Assembly: GCF_964275005.1 (NCBI RefSeq)
Contig: NC_092689.1
Location: 12,187,479 to 12,251,478, forward strand
DNA: 64,000 nucleotides
Origin: Diadema setosum
Taxonomy: Eukaryota; Echinodermata; Echinoidea; Diadematoida; Diadematidae
Direction of reading: 5' to 3'
In this document: piece after piece, positions 1 through 12,414 of the stretch
Numbering within the stretch: the first letter of the stretch is position 1
Layout: the number at the start of each line of letters is the position of its first letter
Translations under genes and position numbers: made by a program
Notes under the pieces: generated by a model
Database searches by the model: none
What the model saw: only the letters and a program-made list of their open reading frames with translations
Told to the model about the DNA's origin: nothing

Positions 1-240
1 CCGAAGGTTTGTTAGTACTCACCTTTATTTTACTTTTTTCGGATTAACGAGCCTTATTTCATTTCAGACTATCTTAATCTTCTGTATAACGAACCTTATT
101 TCATTTTCGGACTAACGAACCTTCGGAATAACAAACCTTCGAAATAGTGCCACTTTTTTTTTAACAAACATCTAGGCATACGGAAATTGTGTGTTTTGGA
201 ATAACGAACTATTGGAATAATAACAAATAACCTTAATCTA
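1..240. mobile_element. Hairpin-rich MITE, third copy, cut by the window edge
   Basis: Same GGAATAACGAACCTT units and inner box CATCTAGGCATACGG as the copies at 3380 and 4769. More diverged, and its left end lies outside the window. Confidence 0.75.
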
Positions 241-249
241 TAGCCGAAA

Positions 250-1366
250 GTTATCTAGGCTTGTGTAAAATGTCTCATCCTCTGGGTCTTTTGTGCATTT
301 TATGTTTAGTTTTGTTTCTTGTTTTGTTTTTGTATGAAGAATTGACTCTTATTTCCGTAACAGAAATTGTCCAATGAAGAGGACAAACTTAGATGTTGCT
401 TTTGTTAAAAGCAGGATGTTTTTTTTCACTAATGGAATACATGAAAATAATAATATTATTTGATATATTTTGTAATATTGTGCTATTGATTACACTGGAG
501 TCAGCTGTGAAACGTTTTTTGTTTTTTGTTTTTTTTGAAAAATTTTACGTGAGCACAATTTGATTTAATAAAAATCGACTGCCAGAACGCTGATGTTAAA
601 GTATTAACACATTTGAATACATTACAGAACTTGACAATGATATAAACATCGATAATTATGATTGATAATACAATATACTAACAGGTTCATTCTTTCCCGG
701 TTTATATATTGTTGTTGTTGTTGTTATTATTATTATTATTTCAATTTTTAAGGCTTGTGACATTCAGTTGTGAATATTTACGCCGAAACAATATCATTAT
801 TCTATACGCATATCAATAGTCTTCATAAAATACTCCAGTACTTGTGCACCATTTTCTTGTTATGCCAAGGAGATACTATACTGCTACGTGTACTATAATA
901 CCTCCTCTTTACAATGTCTTTCTGTACATTTTGTACAATGAGTGACTGACGTACAAATTTATATATTCATATTAACAATATCTTTTACTTCATGTTCATT
1001 GTTGGATGTATATTAAGAAATTATAGCGTTTGTATGAGGTTTTATGAACGACATGACCCCGCGCCTAGAGATTCCTTCTGTATATCCAAGGAGCTTCAAG
1101 CTCCTTGGTATATCATAGCAAGAAAAAAAAATTAACGTATTTTGTAATGTGGGAGTTTGGAGAGGTCTCGAGTTTGTATCAACCCTGGCAGGAATGTGTT
1201 CTCTGGTGTTCAAAAACCGTTAAAAATAGATCATGACTGTAAATACTGCAAGTCACGCAAAAGCAGATATTGCCCGAAGTGAGGAATTTGCTGGGCTACA
1301 ATTAGGATTGTAAAATTTGACCATGAAAGGGAGTTAATTTTTTATGTAATTTTCCTTGTGATGAGA
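250..1366. other. AT-rich DNA without recognised gene
   Basis: Short TTG/TTA trinucleotide run at 710-740 and T runs; nothing else supported. Confidence 0.5.
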
Positions 1367-1369
1367 ATA

Positions 1370-1440
<71 letters not shown>
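1367..1440. repeat. (TA)n microsatellite
   Basis: TA repeats with one interruption (ATACAT), ending at the palindrome. Confidence 0.95.
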
Positions 1441-1443
<3 letters not shown>

Positions 1444-1514
1444 TATTGGAACAAGTTCACTCGGTTGACAGCATGTTCACCTGCTGTCAACCGAGTGAAC
1501 TTGTTCCAATACTT
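1441..1514. repeat. Perfect 33-bp palindrome with 8-base loop
   Basis: Arm 1441-1473 (AAGTATTGGAACAAGTTCAC and on) is exactly complementary to 1482-1514. The loop is 1474-1481. It directly abuts a (TA)n array. Confidence 0.97.
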
Positions 1515-1575
1515 CTGTCTAAAGCTCTTCCTTTGAGGATATCGAGCACTCTTCATAGAAGGATAGAATCACCAA

Positions 1576-1578
<3 letters not shown>

Positions 1579-1634
<56 letters not shown>
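1579..1634. repeat. (TA)n microsatellite
   Basis: Pure TA repeats to the left of the MITE. Confidence 0.95.
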
Positions 1635-1637
<3 letters not shown>

Positions 1638-2239
1638 TGGACAGCAAAAGAAAGTACCCACTTCTGTCAAAGGCCGCATATGAAAATTCACCACCTAGAA
1701 ATAAACAATTTTCATCTTAATAACAAAGGGAAAAAATGACATGCACAGCATCTTGGCCAATGAATCAAAAGTCCCACACAACAGCACTTTCCACCATGCA
1801 AAAATGGCCACTGAATGGATAACATTTGTAAACAACCAATATGTCAAATGAACATCTGTTTTGTCAACATGATGTTAATGAGTGTATTCTGCATTTAGGG
1901 ATGCTACCCTTCCTGATTATGCTAATTCTCAGAATAAAATCAGTCAGCTCTTTAGACTGGACATTACTTTACTCTGGTCTAAGCAAACTTCCATTAGAAA
2001 ATTATGCCACGTCTTGTAAGGCTTGTGAGGCTCATTCTGTTACATTTTGTGACTTTTGATTCAGTGACCAAGATGCTGTGCATGCCATTTTTTTCTTTGT
2101 AATAAAGATAATCACTTGCTATTGGGTATGTGATTACTAATGGATATTGCAGCATACCTGTGTACAAAAATTGTCTATTTCTAGGTGGTGAATTTTTGTG
2201 TGCAGCCTTTGACAGAATTGGGTACTTTCTTTTGCTGTC

Positions 2240-2244
<5 letters not shown>
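1635..2244. mobile_element. Tc1/mariner-like MITE in a (TA)n array
   Basis: CACTGGACAGCAAAAGAAAG at the left and CTTTCTTTTGCTGTCCAG at the right are inverted. The arms continue inward for about 170 bp (ATTCACCACCTAGAAATA versus TATTTCTAGGTGGTGAAT; GCACAGCATCTTGG versus CCAAGATGCTGTGC). Both flanks are TA. No transposase remains. Confidence 0.85.

Positions 2245-2290
<46 letters not shown>
2245..2290. repeat. (TA)n microsatellite
   Basis: Pure TA repeats on the right side of the Tc1/mariner-like MITE. Confidence 0.95.
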
Positions 2291-2294
<4 letters not shown>

Positions 2295-2767
2295 GGCCTA
2301 TACCTAGTTTACTTTGGTGGGTAACTCATGTCATGGCATAATGCCAACACTCCTGTTAGTGATGGTAATATACTGTTTGGCGGATTAATCATATGAACAT
2401 TATTAGCTTGACAATCGGGATGATATTCAAGCTTATACCGTTTCCTTCTCTTCTTTTCCTTTTTTTTTTCCTTTGGAAGGAGAGAGTTTAAGTCGCTAAA
2501 TTATCGAAAAAATGAAAACTTCAAATACTACTGGGGGCGGCAAATCAAAGAGACGTGCGAGAAAACATCTTTACCAATCCTATCTTTGCTCGTATGTGAA
2601 TGCGACCGATCTTTTTCACTGTTTCAAGGGAATTTGAAAATATCAAATGAAGTGTTACATCTCCTCTTATTATGTTTGTTGTTTTTTTATCTAATGTTTG
2701 AATCAAATAATTCGTCTTCCATTATGTTTACGTGAAATGTATTCAAGTTAGATGATAGGCGTCTCCC

Positions 2768-2846
2768 TTTAACTCACTGAACACTAGTCCCAAGTATACT
2801 TTGGCAGTTGTCTATGGGAAAATCAGCTCGTCCTCAATGGGTTAAA
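2768..2846. repeat. Small palindromic element
   Basis: TTTAACTCACTGAACAC and TCCTCAATGGGTTAAA are weak inverted ends, comparable to 43399-43460. Confidence 0.4.
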
Positions 2847-2958
2847 TCTGGGGCCTGGATTTTCGGAAGTTCCATATACAGAGCCTGGTGTCTGACTTTT
2901 TTTCCCCTCTCTCTCCCTCTATCTTTTTCTCTCTGTCTCTGTCTCTCTCTTTCTTCTA

Positions 2959-3185
2959 CTGTACGAGCTGAAATCTTCGCGTACAGATATTTTCGCGAAT
3001 TGCTACTTGGAGGACATTTTCGCGTGTTGTTTATTTCGCGGTTACGAGGGTCTAACTGAACTTACTAAATCGCGCGTTGTTATTTTCGCGTGTTGTTATT
3101 TTCGCGTGTTGTTATTTTCGCGGTTCGAAGGCGATTCGCGAAATTCGCGAAAATAAAACCACCGCGAAAATTTCAGCTCGTACAG
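2959..3185. mobile_element. Short MITE, CTGTACGAGCTGAAAT ends
   Basis: CTGTACGAGCTGAAATCTTCG and CGAAAATTTCAGCTCGTACAG are near-perfect inverted ends. The interior repeats GTTGTTATTTTCGCG. 227 bp, no coding capacity. Confidence 0.85.
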
Positions 3186-3379
3186 CAATACTTGGTGATC
3201 TATGGCGATTTATGGTGTATTTGTGTGTAGAAGACGCTTACGCAATTGCTTTTCAACATAAGAAAACATACTTTCATGAATATTCTCTCTCTTAAATTTC
3301 ATTGTGAGTTGTTATAACACGAAATGGAGCTTTCGTCTCATATCCCTATATCAGTTGTACATACACTTGTATTAGCAGC

Positions 3380-3617
3380 GGTTACAGCTCGTTATTCCGA
3401 AGGTTCGTTATTCCGAATTTTATTTTCTGATTAACGAATCTCCGGAATAACGAACCTTCGGAATAACGCCACAAGGTGATGTTCGGATTAACGAACTCTT
3501 TTTTATTTTCGGATTAACGAACCTCTAGGTATAGGGAATTTGTGTGTTTCGGATTAACGAACCTTCGGAATAACGAACCTTCGGAATAGCGAACCTTCGG
3601 AATAACGAACAGCACCC
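3380..3617 (+). mobile_element. Hairpin-rich MITE, perfect 8-bp target duplication, short copy
   Basis: Begins GGTTACAG and ends CAGCACCC, with a perfect TTAGCAGC on each side. The interior consists of GTTCGTTATTCCGAA units and their complements (CGGATTAACGAACCT). An 8-bp duplication fits hAT-type elements, although the terminal bases are not the usual CAGGG. Confidence 0.88.
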
Positions 3618-4130
3618 TTAGCAGCAACAGCAGCAGCAGTGGCAGTAGTAGTATCTTTGAATTACATGTATTAGTAGGAGGAGGTGTCTATAGGGGAGAG
3701 GTGGTATACTTGACGATGTATAGGACAAGCCATGCTGATATTGCGTTCCCGGTACGTGTTTCGAAGGATTGCAACCCAACGACAGACAGGTATACCTCCT
3801 GACTGTCGGTGACTGTGTTGTAACTTGAACACACCGAAAAAAAAGTTCTTCGTGACCAAGGAGAATAATTCGTCATTGTGCCAAGTTCATGTGACATTGT
3901 CTCGGCATGTGACCCCGGTGCAGCAACAAAAACAGCGACAGCAACAACATGATTGCCGAATGTTCTGGCCTTGGAAAGATTGCAGTCTGTTGTCTGTGTC
4001 TACTTGCTTCCACGAGATGTGATGGCCCCCTTGTTAATTCATACATTGTCTTGTAGATATTCCTATCAACAACTGCATTACGGAGGGACGCTTCCAAAAG
4101 CCAGGCTCTGCACCTATATAATTGTCACAC

Positions 4131-4441
4131 CAGGGCTCGACACTAACTTCGAGGGGGGGGGGGGGGTCTTTTTTTTTTTTTTTTTTTTTGCTTTGCTTTG
4201 CTTTGCTTTGCTTTTCCTCTGGTGGCCTGTATTATGGCACACTAAAACCTCGGAAATAGACGTTTTGGTGGCCCGAAAGAGAAATGTATAGTAGCCCGAA
4301 ATAAAAGAAAGCATAATAACTCAATTTAAAGTTTAGCTGCCCGATCAGACCATCAAAGGAAAACCGTTTTGGAAATTTGGTGGCCCGACATTATTTTTTA
4401 GTGGCTCCGGGCTACCGGCCCACCGCCAATGTCGAGCCCTG
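4131..4441. mobile_element. hAT-like MITE, CAGGGCTCGACA ends
   Basis: CAGGGCTCGACACTAAC and GCCAATGTCGAGCCCTG are inverted ends. The interior has repeated GTGGCCCGA-type sequence, known from animal hAT MITEs. Includes G14 (4153-4166), T21 (4169-4189) and a (GCTTT)n array. No clear 8-bp duplication. Confidence 0.78.
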
Positions 4442-4682
4442 CATATTATTACGCAACCTCTTCACAGGGTAATATTTTGCTCACTCAACAACCGCAACGA
4501 TCATTATTATACAAGACAAAGTAGTTCAATAACTTTTTAGTGCGGTAATGTCTGCTTTCTACATATTATAATATGCATCTCTCCATGTATGTACCTGTCA
4601 ATCTGTCCCTTCATCCACCAAACTATATACTATCGATTCATCTATCTTTTCATACATCTGTGTAAGTCTATAAATCTGTCTG

Positions 4683-4757
4683 TCTGGTTGTCTGTGTCTG
4701 TGTCTGTGTTTGTCTGTCATTCTGTCTGTCTGCCTGGCTGCCGATCTGTCTGTAGGA
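4683..4757. repeat. (TGTC)n/(TGTG)n microsatellite
   Basis: CTGTCTGGTTGTCTGTGTC and similar units. Confidence 0.85.
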
Positions 4758-4768
4758 CACGTTATTTC

Positions 4769-5236
4769 GGGTGCTGTTCGTTATTCCGAAGGATCGTTAT
4801 TCCGAAGGTTCGTTATTACGAAGGTTCGTTAATCCGAAACACATAAATTCCCTATACCTAGAGGTTCGTTAATCTGAAAACGAAAAAGGGTTCGTTAATC
4901 CGAACATTTGTGGCATTGTTCCGAAGGTTCGTTTATCGGAAAATGAAATAGGGTTCGTTATTCCAAAGGTTCGTTAATCCGAAAATGAAAAAATGTGATA
5001 AGGTTTGTTATTCCGAAAGTTCGTTGATCCGAAATGAAATAGCGTCCGTAACGAACCTTCGGAATATCGAGCTTTGTTTCATTTTCGATTAACGAACCTT
5101 CGGAATAACGAACCCTATTTCATTGTCGGATTAATGAACCTTCGGAATAACAAACCTTATCACATTTTCGGATAAACGAACCTTCGGACTAAAAAACTTT
5201 CGGAATAACGAACCTTCGGAATAACGGACTGTAACC
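4769..5236 (-). mobile_element. Hairpin-rich MITE, 8-bp target duplication, long copy
   Basis: Ends GGGTGCTG and CTGTAACC, the reverse order of the copy at 3380. The left half is built of GTTCGTTATTCCGAAG units and the right half of their reverse complement, so the whole can fold back. Flanks GTTATTTC and ATTATTTC match in 7 of 8 bases. The diagnostic inner box CCCTATACCTAGAGG is the complement of CCTCTAGGTATAGGG in the other copy. Confidence 0.85.
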
Positions 5237-5787
5237 ATTATTTCTGTTTTATCTGTGTCTCTTCTTCTGCTACTTCGTTGCAGCGCATTGATAATGGCTC
5301 CCAGGATCAATAAATCAAGAACCCAGATAAATTGCTATTGAGTTAATTTGAAGCCACTTTGGCATCAATTTCATTCGGCATTCCTTGAAAAGTTCATCTC
5401 CAAGAAACAAAGGGCAAAGAAAAATGACAGTTTGATAGATGGTCTATTATGGATGGGATGGCGACCACAACAGAGAAAATTGACGCATAACGATTGTCTG
5501 AATTTGATGGGTGAAAAACATAACGCATCCGTTGCGGTCGATCAACTCCGTTTTCAGAATACCGCCATCACGTGCGAACGAACAAGGGTGAACCGCTCTA
5601 AAAAGCCACAACGTCATGTGAGCCACATTTGCTCCGAAGTACAGACGTCGGCGGTATAGTATAACCGTGGACCTGTATACAATACCATATAGGTTCATTC
5701 TGATTGGTCAGCTCTTCATTGATCGTAAAAGATTACTAGTTATCATGCCTATTTAACTTGAGTTATGATCTATGAAAGCAGTTCTGT

Positions 5788-6018
5788 AGGGTGACACGAT
5801 ATTTGCTCCTGCGACAATCTTGCCCCGGTCTTATTATTTTTTTTTTTCCCTCCCAAGGACCTAGGGTTAGGGTTGTGATAGGGCTTTATGTAGGTTTAGT
5901 TTGATGTGAGGATTAGGATTAGGGTTATGGTTATGTAGTTTGTGGGTAGAAATTGCATTTGGCTTAGCGTGCAGATATTCCGTGGGATCAGTATTGTCGC
6001 AGAAGCAAATGTCATGGA
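5788..6018. mobile_element. MITE-like inverted repeat with TTAGGG-like interior
   Basis: Left TGACACGATATTTGCTCCTG and right GCAGAAGCAAATGTCATG are imperfect inverted ends. The interior has CTAGGGTTAGGGTTGTG and related degenerate repeats. No coding capacity. Confidence 0.6.
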
Positions 6019-6526
6019 ACCGTTCAGTGGACAAATAAATGACACGTACACTTCACTGTGCAACAAATTCCGAATAATTTGTAGGTTTGATTAGTTGCCA
6101 CAGGTTTTGTACAATAGCATGGCTTTGTACAATACTGCCAAGGTAGTCACGTACGTCAAAAACTGGAACATTTCTATTTGCACACGAGAATTATTGTGCA
6201 AGCAATTTGTTTGCACAGCAAGAGATTCTAAACAAAAATCATTGTAGGAAATCCCGCTAATTATCATTCACTGATTCCGGGCCTTCTTCCAGGCCCAACC
6301 AGAGCAGTATTGTCAGAAGAGAAAGTACAGGAAAGGGGTAAAACAGCTGAAGAAGGGAAGACAAAAAATGGGATGCAAGACGAAAAAGAGATAGCCATTA
6401 TACGAACTAGAATAAGTATAAAGTAGACGCACGAATGATGAATTACAGAACGACAGTTTTCAGCGAAACCGTTTGATTGGAACGCGTTATATAGGCTGTA
6501 CTTTCAAATCTCTCTAACAGTGTCTT

Positions 6527-6900
6527 TTTTCAATTTCAATTTCAATTTATTTTACATACTTCTCAATGAAAAAAAAAAATACATCAAATGTAACAAAATT
6601 GAATAATACATGATATCCAGCTCGGAGGCATAATATTACAAAATGAAATAGGACCTATACATGATATCCAGCTAGGAGACATACATAGAATATCGCAAAC
6701 ATATAAAACAGTGGTCTATCTATGAAAGTCGGAATAATAAGAATGAATGCTAAAGAAATATGAATAAACCTACTAAAAAGCAAGCTTGTGCAGCGTAGGT
6801 CCCAATGTCCTTTCTCTCCTGCCAAAAAGGATTTCGAGAATGGGTGAAAATCTTTCTGTAACGTTCGCATAACACCACTACATCTCAAACATACAATTTG
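6527..6900 (-). mobile_element. LINE 3' end, 5'-truncated
   Basis: TTTCAATTTCAATTTCAATTT followed by ATTTTACATACTTCTC and UTR-like DNA, the minus-strand form of a GAAATT tail. The right boundary is approximate. Confidence 0.5.
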
Positions 6901-8586
6901 TATTTACCTCGTCATTATATGATATGAAGAATGTGAAATAAAAATGCGTAATTTGACTTTGATCTGCAGAAGTGAATTATTTGCATACTTTCGAAAGCAC
7001 ACATCAACTTACTCAGTATCACCATCTTAATTCAGACATTGATAAAGGCATTGTTTAACAATGTTTGACAAACCCGAAATGTAAGACCGTATATTAGTAC
7101 TTGCTACCAGCGAGTGTCTGTACACTGTCTATCAAAAGACGAATCAAAGAAAAGAAAAAAAAAAATCAGTTATCCTTTAGATGCTTCAGTATGTCACAAG
7201 TTTGCGAATAACAGACTTTACCATACGCAGTTATTCTATTGACAGTGTCAGAATAAACAATTTCGAAATGATTTACTGGCATGCTGATAATTATGTTTAT
7301 GGATGCCTTGGTGTGACAACATAATATCCATCGTGTAGATATTGTAAAGACTGTACTTTATTTGATTGTTTCATCATACATTTGAATACCGTTGCACATT
7401 CAGCTGAATTTGTCGTTTTTAAGACCATCACCACAAAGTAAAATTGCATACAGAACAAGGGATTGACAATGGTTGTCAATATCCTGCATAATGAATACGG
7501 TTTCAGTCTCTTTATAATTATATTCTCCATTAAGTTACAAGGTTAATTTTAGCTCATGTCCATTTAACTTGTATGGACTTTTCACTGTACGTCATATCAT
7601 CTTGGACTTGGCATGCTATAGGCCCTCTACGTGCCCACGCACACGTCACGCACAGGCAGTGTAGTGTTGAACGTCAAATAGTCACACATTAATGACTCGG
7701 ATTGTACCAGGGCTTGGGAGCGGAACGTGGAAAGAGAAAATTGTCGCCTACGCAAAACTGGACTTGCTCTCGGGTAGACGAACTATCTTATAAACTTTGA
7801 GAAATTCGAGAAGGTCTTAGAGAACTCTTGTGAACTCTGGCTCCTGGTACCTAATTATGTACTTGGCATTATGCCTCGACTTGATCAAAGCTAAAAATAC
7901 GTACAATTTTTCCTTTATATTGCACTCTTTCTTGTAATTTGAAACTCTAAACTATCGATGACATGAATGACAAAGTTTCGGCCTACCAGACATAGGTGAT
8001 TGGGTAATTCCGTTCTCATTGAAATAATAAGTTGCGCGATTCGATGCAACCTGTGGAAGTTCGACGCACATATAACTCGGTCATGTGTAATGATAATATT
8101 ATGTGCTGTCAGGATGTATGGTTTCACTGTGTAGTTTTGCTACATACTGGCGCTGAAATGAAGCTCATCGTTTCGAAAGTAGGCCGTCACTAAAATAATT
8201 GCGCAATGGATGCAAACAAGTGGTCGGGCTTTGTTCTGATTTCAAGCGTTCGGTAGCGGGGGTGGAGTGGGAGACTGCCACAGACGGTGGGGACTACGTG
8301 ACGCGCCTGTTTACGGCAGTTTGCCTGGATGCTGTACCATATAGGAGTGGGTCGGGAACGAGGGATATGCGTTTGTGTGTATTTTATATAAGACTTGTGT
8401 GTGATGGTGTGTATACATTATAAATTACGGTTCTGTAGTACGTTACCTCCTAGCTCTGTTTTAATCACACAAAAGCAGACAAAATAATGATAGTGTAGAT
8501 ATAATTATATCGTCACCAAAAGACACCGAAAGAAATATGTAGATAGGAAGATACTTAAACAGACACAGAGATACAGATGCCAATAA
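6565..8586. other. Intergenic DNA without recognised gene
   Basis: ACATGATATCCAGCT occurs twice (6609, 6660), a short duplication in the LINE UTR-like stretch. The rest shows nothing. Confidence 0.5.
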
Positions 8587-8762
8587 ATGTCTATGTATGT
8601 ATGTATGTATGTATGTGTGTATGAGTGTATGTATGTACGTACGTCACAGTACGTACGTACGTATGTATGTATGTATGTATGTATATGCCTATGTATAGAT
8701 GGATGGATGGATGAATGTATAGATAGATAGAGAGATAGATAGAGAGATAGATAGATAGATAC
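8587..8762. repeat. (TATG)n, (ACGT)n, (GATG)n, (GATA)n compound microsatellite
   Basis: Successive tetranucleotide arrays, including a GTACGTACGT block around a CACAG centre. Confidence 0.93.
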
Positions 8763-8769
8763 TTCACAA

Positions 8770-10181
8770 AACTAAGCCACATACACAGATTGAAATAACT
8801 CACGGAGAAGGATATGACTATATCTCATTCAGAAAATATAGAACAATTGCATTAGCTGCACTTTATTTACATCACTGTACAAGCGTTTGGTTAACAATAC
8901 GCATAAGGTAACGGATGCATTTTCCTCGTCTGGACGACTGAGTGCGCACTCCACATACCTTGAGATTTTAATTTGCACGTTATCAAGTTGTACATGTATT
9001 ACATGTATTATAATTGAAGATTACATGTATTGGCGGACACAGGGTGTATACTATAGTATTAATACCGGTATCAATAATGCAATAGACATAGACATGCGTC
9101 ATATTAGAAAAAGAAGGAGGGAACCGGAGATGAGGAGTGAGAGGCGAAGGGGGGGGGGGGTGTGAAGAGAGGGAGAGACGTTTAACGAATATGGCTGCTT
9201 ATTGATAAAAAAAAAGAATGACACTGAAACCGAGCTGAAAAAAAGGAAGGCGTACAGAAAATTTGAAAAACAAAAGTTACAAAAGGGTATACAATAAACT
9301 TCATTGTGCTTTAAAATACATTGGCTTGCCCTCGTATTTGATCCCTGAAATCAATCAAATTATGTATTCAAACAAGGATGGTCGACCTTCGCAAAGGCAA
9401 TTAACTCTAGTTTGATTCGCAAATCAACTTGAACCCCGAGTGCTGCGGACAACCCTCTCAGTGGTTTGCCAAAGCCCTCACATGTTGCCATACCCACATA
9501 CTTTATACATGTTATACATAGATATTGATTTGTACGGATTTCGGCGGGGCCTGCTGAGTACACTTGAAACACAGATTACTAATTTCAGCAGTAATATCAG
9601 GCGTATACCAAGTGATAAAGCGTATCAAACTTTGTATATGTCACAATCTATTCCAGACTTTGTATATGTGACAACCTATTTGACTCCGAGGTCAAATACA
9701 TTTCTACTTTCATGACTGTCAAAGCTGCTCGCCAGAATTTTGGACGCATTCCTATCACGATGACAAAATCATCATGTAGCGTAAGTATAGTCAATGAGTG
9801 TGGCTTGTACAGCGCCATCACTCGTCAGAAAACTAACTAGTTATGTTTGAAACGAACATAAGTAGTATTACACTCTCCGGAGTTGAAAGCTTTGCCATAG
9901 GGCATGTACCACTGAGGGCGGGTGTAACACATACATATAGACACATGCACACATACATTCTACGTACTTATTACTAAGTTACATTGTAATTGCTTTTTTT
10001 TTTCTCCTCCATGTATTTTGATGGGGATGATTCAAGAAACAATGTTCACGAAATTCCGTAAGTTGTTATTACCAAATTATACATTTTGGAGGCACGAAAT
10101 GTATCAAAAGTATCAATACATTAAAAACTCACATGAACACGAATTTAAGGCAAAGGCAAGGCAAATGCAACTAAATCTGTA
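8770..10181. other. Intergenic DNA without recognised gene
   Basis: A GTATTACATGTATTATAA tandem near 8995-9030 and a G run at 9149-9160. Nothing else. Confidence 0.5.
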
Positions 10182-10346
10182 CCAGGGCCCCATTTCATAC
10201 AAAGTTGCTATGATAGCAGCTCTTACTGTCAAAGACAAGTGTCATATGGTAACGTTAAGTATCCTGCTCCCTGATTGGCTGTTGCTGCGAGAAGTGGCTG
10301 ATCCAGCACGAGCTGCTAATCATAGCCTCTTTTCTGAAACGAGACA
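10182..10346. mobile_element. Possible hAT-like MITE, CAGGGCCCCATTTCAT end
   Basis: The left end CAGGGCCCCATTTCATAC and a degenerate right end TCTGAAACGAGACACTG are inverted, and interior GCTATGATAGCAGC and GATTGGCTGTTGC resemble a MITE type common in animals. The right end and target duplication are poor. Confidence 0.4.
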
Positions 10347-12241
10347 CTGTTTATTCCTGAGAAACAGCACAGTCACGAAATAACAACATAAAAAGGTGTC
10401 AAAAGAACATTGTGGATTTTCGATAACACCGTGTATCAACATAGACACTGGCACAAGCTGTTCTTTATCTTCTCAGTTAATTAATCACAAAATATAAGAG
10501 AGCACACCTTTTGGTCAGTGGACTTGTGGAAAATAAAAAAGTTCCTCTATCTTTCGCTCAGCTACACGAACAGCTTGTTCTCTTCATCGTCATCACACGA
10601 AACATCAAATGAATATCAAGTGCTGTCTCCTTTACAGCGAAGAAAATTGTTATAATGAACTGCCAGATGAACAACCATAATTACATGCTTCCGGCGCGTA
10701 TGACGAGTGGTTTGTAAACACGTCTTATAACAATGAATCAAATAAGTGCGGTATCGAAATCAGTTACAACGCTCTTAAAAAGTCTTCATTGACTCATGAC
10801 GAAACGCGGTTACTGGAGCAAAACCTTTGCATTCTTTCATATTGCATTCATACACTATGTGCAAACTTTCGTGTCGCATAAAATGGTATGTACATATACA
10901 TGAGGCTCCTCTATAATAGTACCGGTGTGACATGCGTATTTTTACGTGCTCACAGAAAGTTGGCGAAAACAAAATGCACAGTACAGTCATGATAAAATTG
11001 AAATTTCCATGTTTTCCTGTTTGTGACACCGGGAGCAGTACTAATCGATTGTTTCGGTAGCATGCACGATAAAAGGCAATGTCGTCACTCAAACACAGAG
11101 TATGACCAATAATAGATCGAATTCCACTCATATTATGTTCAGCCAACTTACTATAAGACGGATTCAGACAGTCGTGTTATAATTATGTAAAACAATACTT
11201 CTCCAACAATTGAAATCACAACCAACGATTGCAACCTCTTTGTCTGTGTGTGTCTATAATTATGTACATGTGTGTACTATTGTGTCTGCATGTGTGCGTA
11301 TGTGTGTTTTCTCTCAAGTAGTGCTTTACCTTTTTTTTTTCAGCTTCAAGAATGGAGACAGGATTGAGAGTACATGTACTGAATTGAGAGAACAAACCGG
11401 TTTGGTTGCAATGCACGTTAAAAAGGTTGTTCCCGACAACGAAATACAATTTGTAGCTTGACCGTCAACTAACGCACGAAAACTGGAATTAAAGTATTGT
11501 AATAGATGAGCATTTTGTCAATGCATGAGATGGAACAGCATGTCACTGTAGCTTGATATAGGAAAGGCTGGTGTTACGCACCGAACCACGACAGCTCATA
11601 AACTGTATTGAATGTAGGCTGCGATTCTTATCTAAGACCAGACCCCCCCCCCCCAGGAGACCTTGATGAAAACACTTTGCTATTGTCCATCCCCTAAACT
11701 TACCTATCGAAGCTTTGTGTGGATCAGCGCTTTATGGTGTAGTTAGTTGATCTGCACAGCTGAACAGCAAACCATAGCACATGCAGTGAATTTGCTCCCA
11801 CGCCGAAGACACTGCCTTTGTATTTGAAATAAAGTGGATCTATGATATAAAATGGAGATGATTTTAGATTCGCCTCATAAGTACATTTCCTTTTGTAAAC
11901 GGGAGATTGGTCATCTAGGCCTTTTACCATGTGATTATGATTGAGAGTGAAAGTCAACACCAACGTAAACATCTTGGTCATTTCTATTCGCATGATTGCC
12001 GCGGGAGAGAAGTTTTGTTTGTTTTTGTTTTCCAGCCAGATCACGTACACCACTTCATGTACTCCAGAGAAGGAGCTTAACATTTATAGCACCAACGAAA
12101 ACACGTTGTTCCTTCCCCTTTACAAGTGAAACCAGATCAGTATCTAAACGCGAAGGCAACAACAACAATGAAAACAGACTGAACCGAAACACTAGAAGAA
12201 AAAAAAAAAAGAGAAAAAGAAATCCGCAAAAGATGTCCACA
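10347..12241. other. Region downstream of the BEN gene stop
   Basis: Should include the 3' UTR of the minus-strand gene next to 12242. A TTTATT (AATAAA on the minus strand) occurs only near 10348, too far to claim. C run at 11643-11654. Confidence 0.45.
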
Positions 12242-12414
12242 TCATGTCAATAGAGGGCAGTCTATCATAAAGTCATCTTGGCTTGACTGCAACGTCGTGT
12301 TGTATTTCCGTCGCAATCGCTTGCACAACTGGGAGATGCTCTCTCGCGATGTCTTCCAGATGACCTCAAACTCGATCTGACTACAGCGGGCGCCATACTT
12401 CCGGTACAGGAGTT
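12242..12414 (-). CDS. BEN-gene exon 5: end of the BEN domain and C-terminus (residues 1035-1091)
   Basis: The acceptor follows a pyrimidine tract (CCCTTTTCCCCC, then ATAG) in phase 1, completing a Gln codon. The peptide continues LLYRKYGARCSQIEFEVIW and then SISQLCKRLRRKYN. This is the helix, aromatic residue, basic-helix pattern that closes BEN domains; BANP has LFYKFGITESDWYRIKQSI at the same place. A 15-residue tail leads to a TGA stop. The basic terminal helix would be the likely DNA-contact surface in this family. Confidence 0.85.

Noticed and set aside
1302-1739. Frames reading Ile-Tyr repeats
   Set aside because: Products of (TA)n microsatellites.
3380-5236. CRISPR-like regular repeats
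   Set aside because: Units occur in both orientations without spacers of regular length, with transposon ends and target duplications, in a eukaryotic setting.
5868-5935. Telomere-like TTAGGG repeats
   Set aside because: Only one clean double unit, inside an inverted-repeat element; not an interstitial telomere array.
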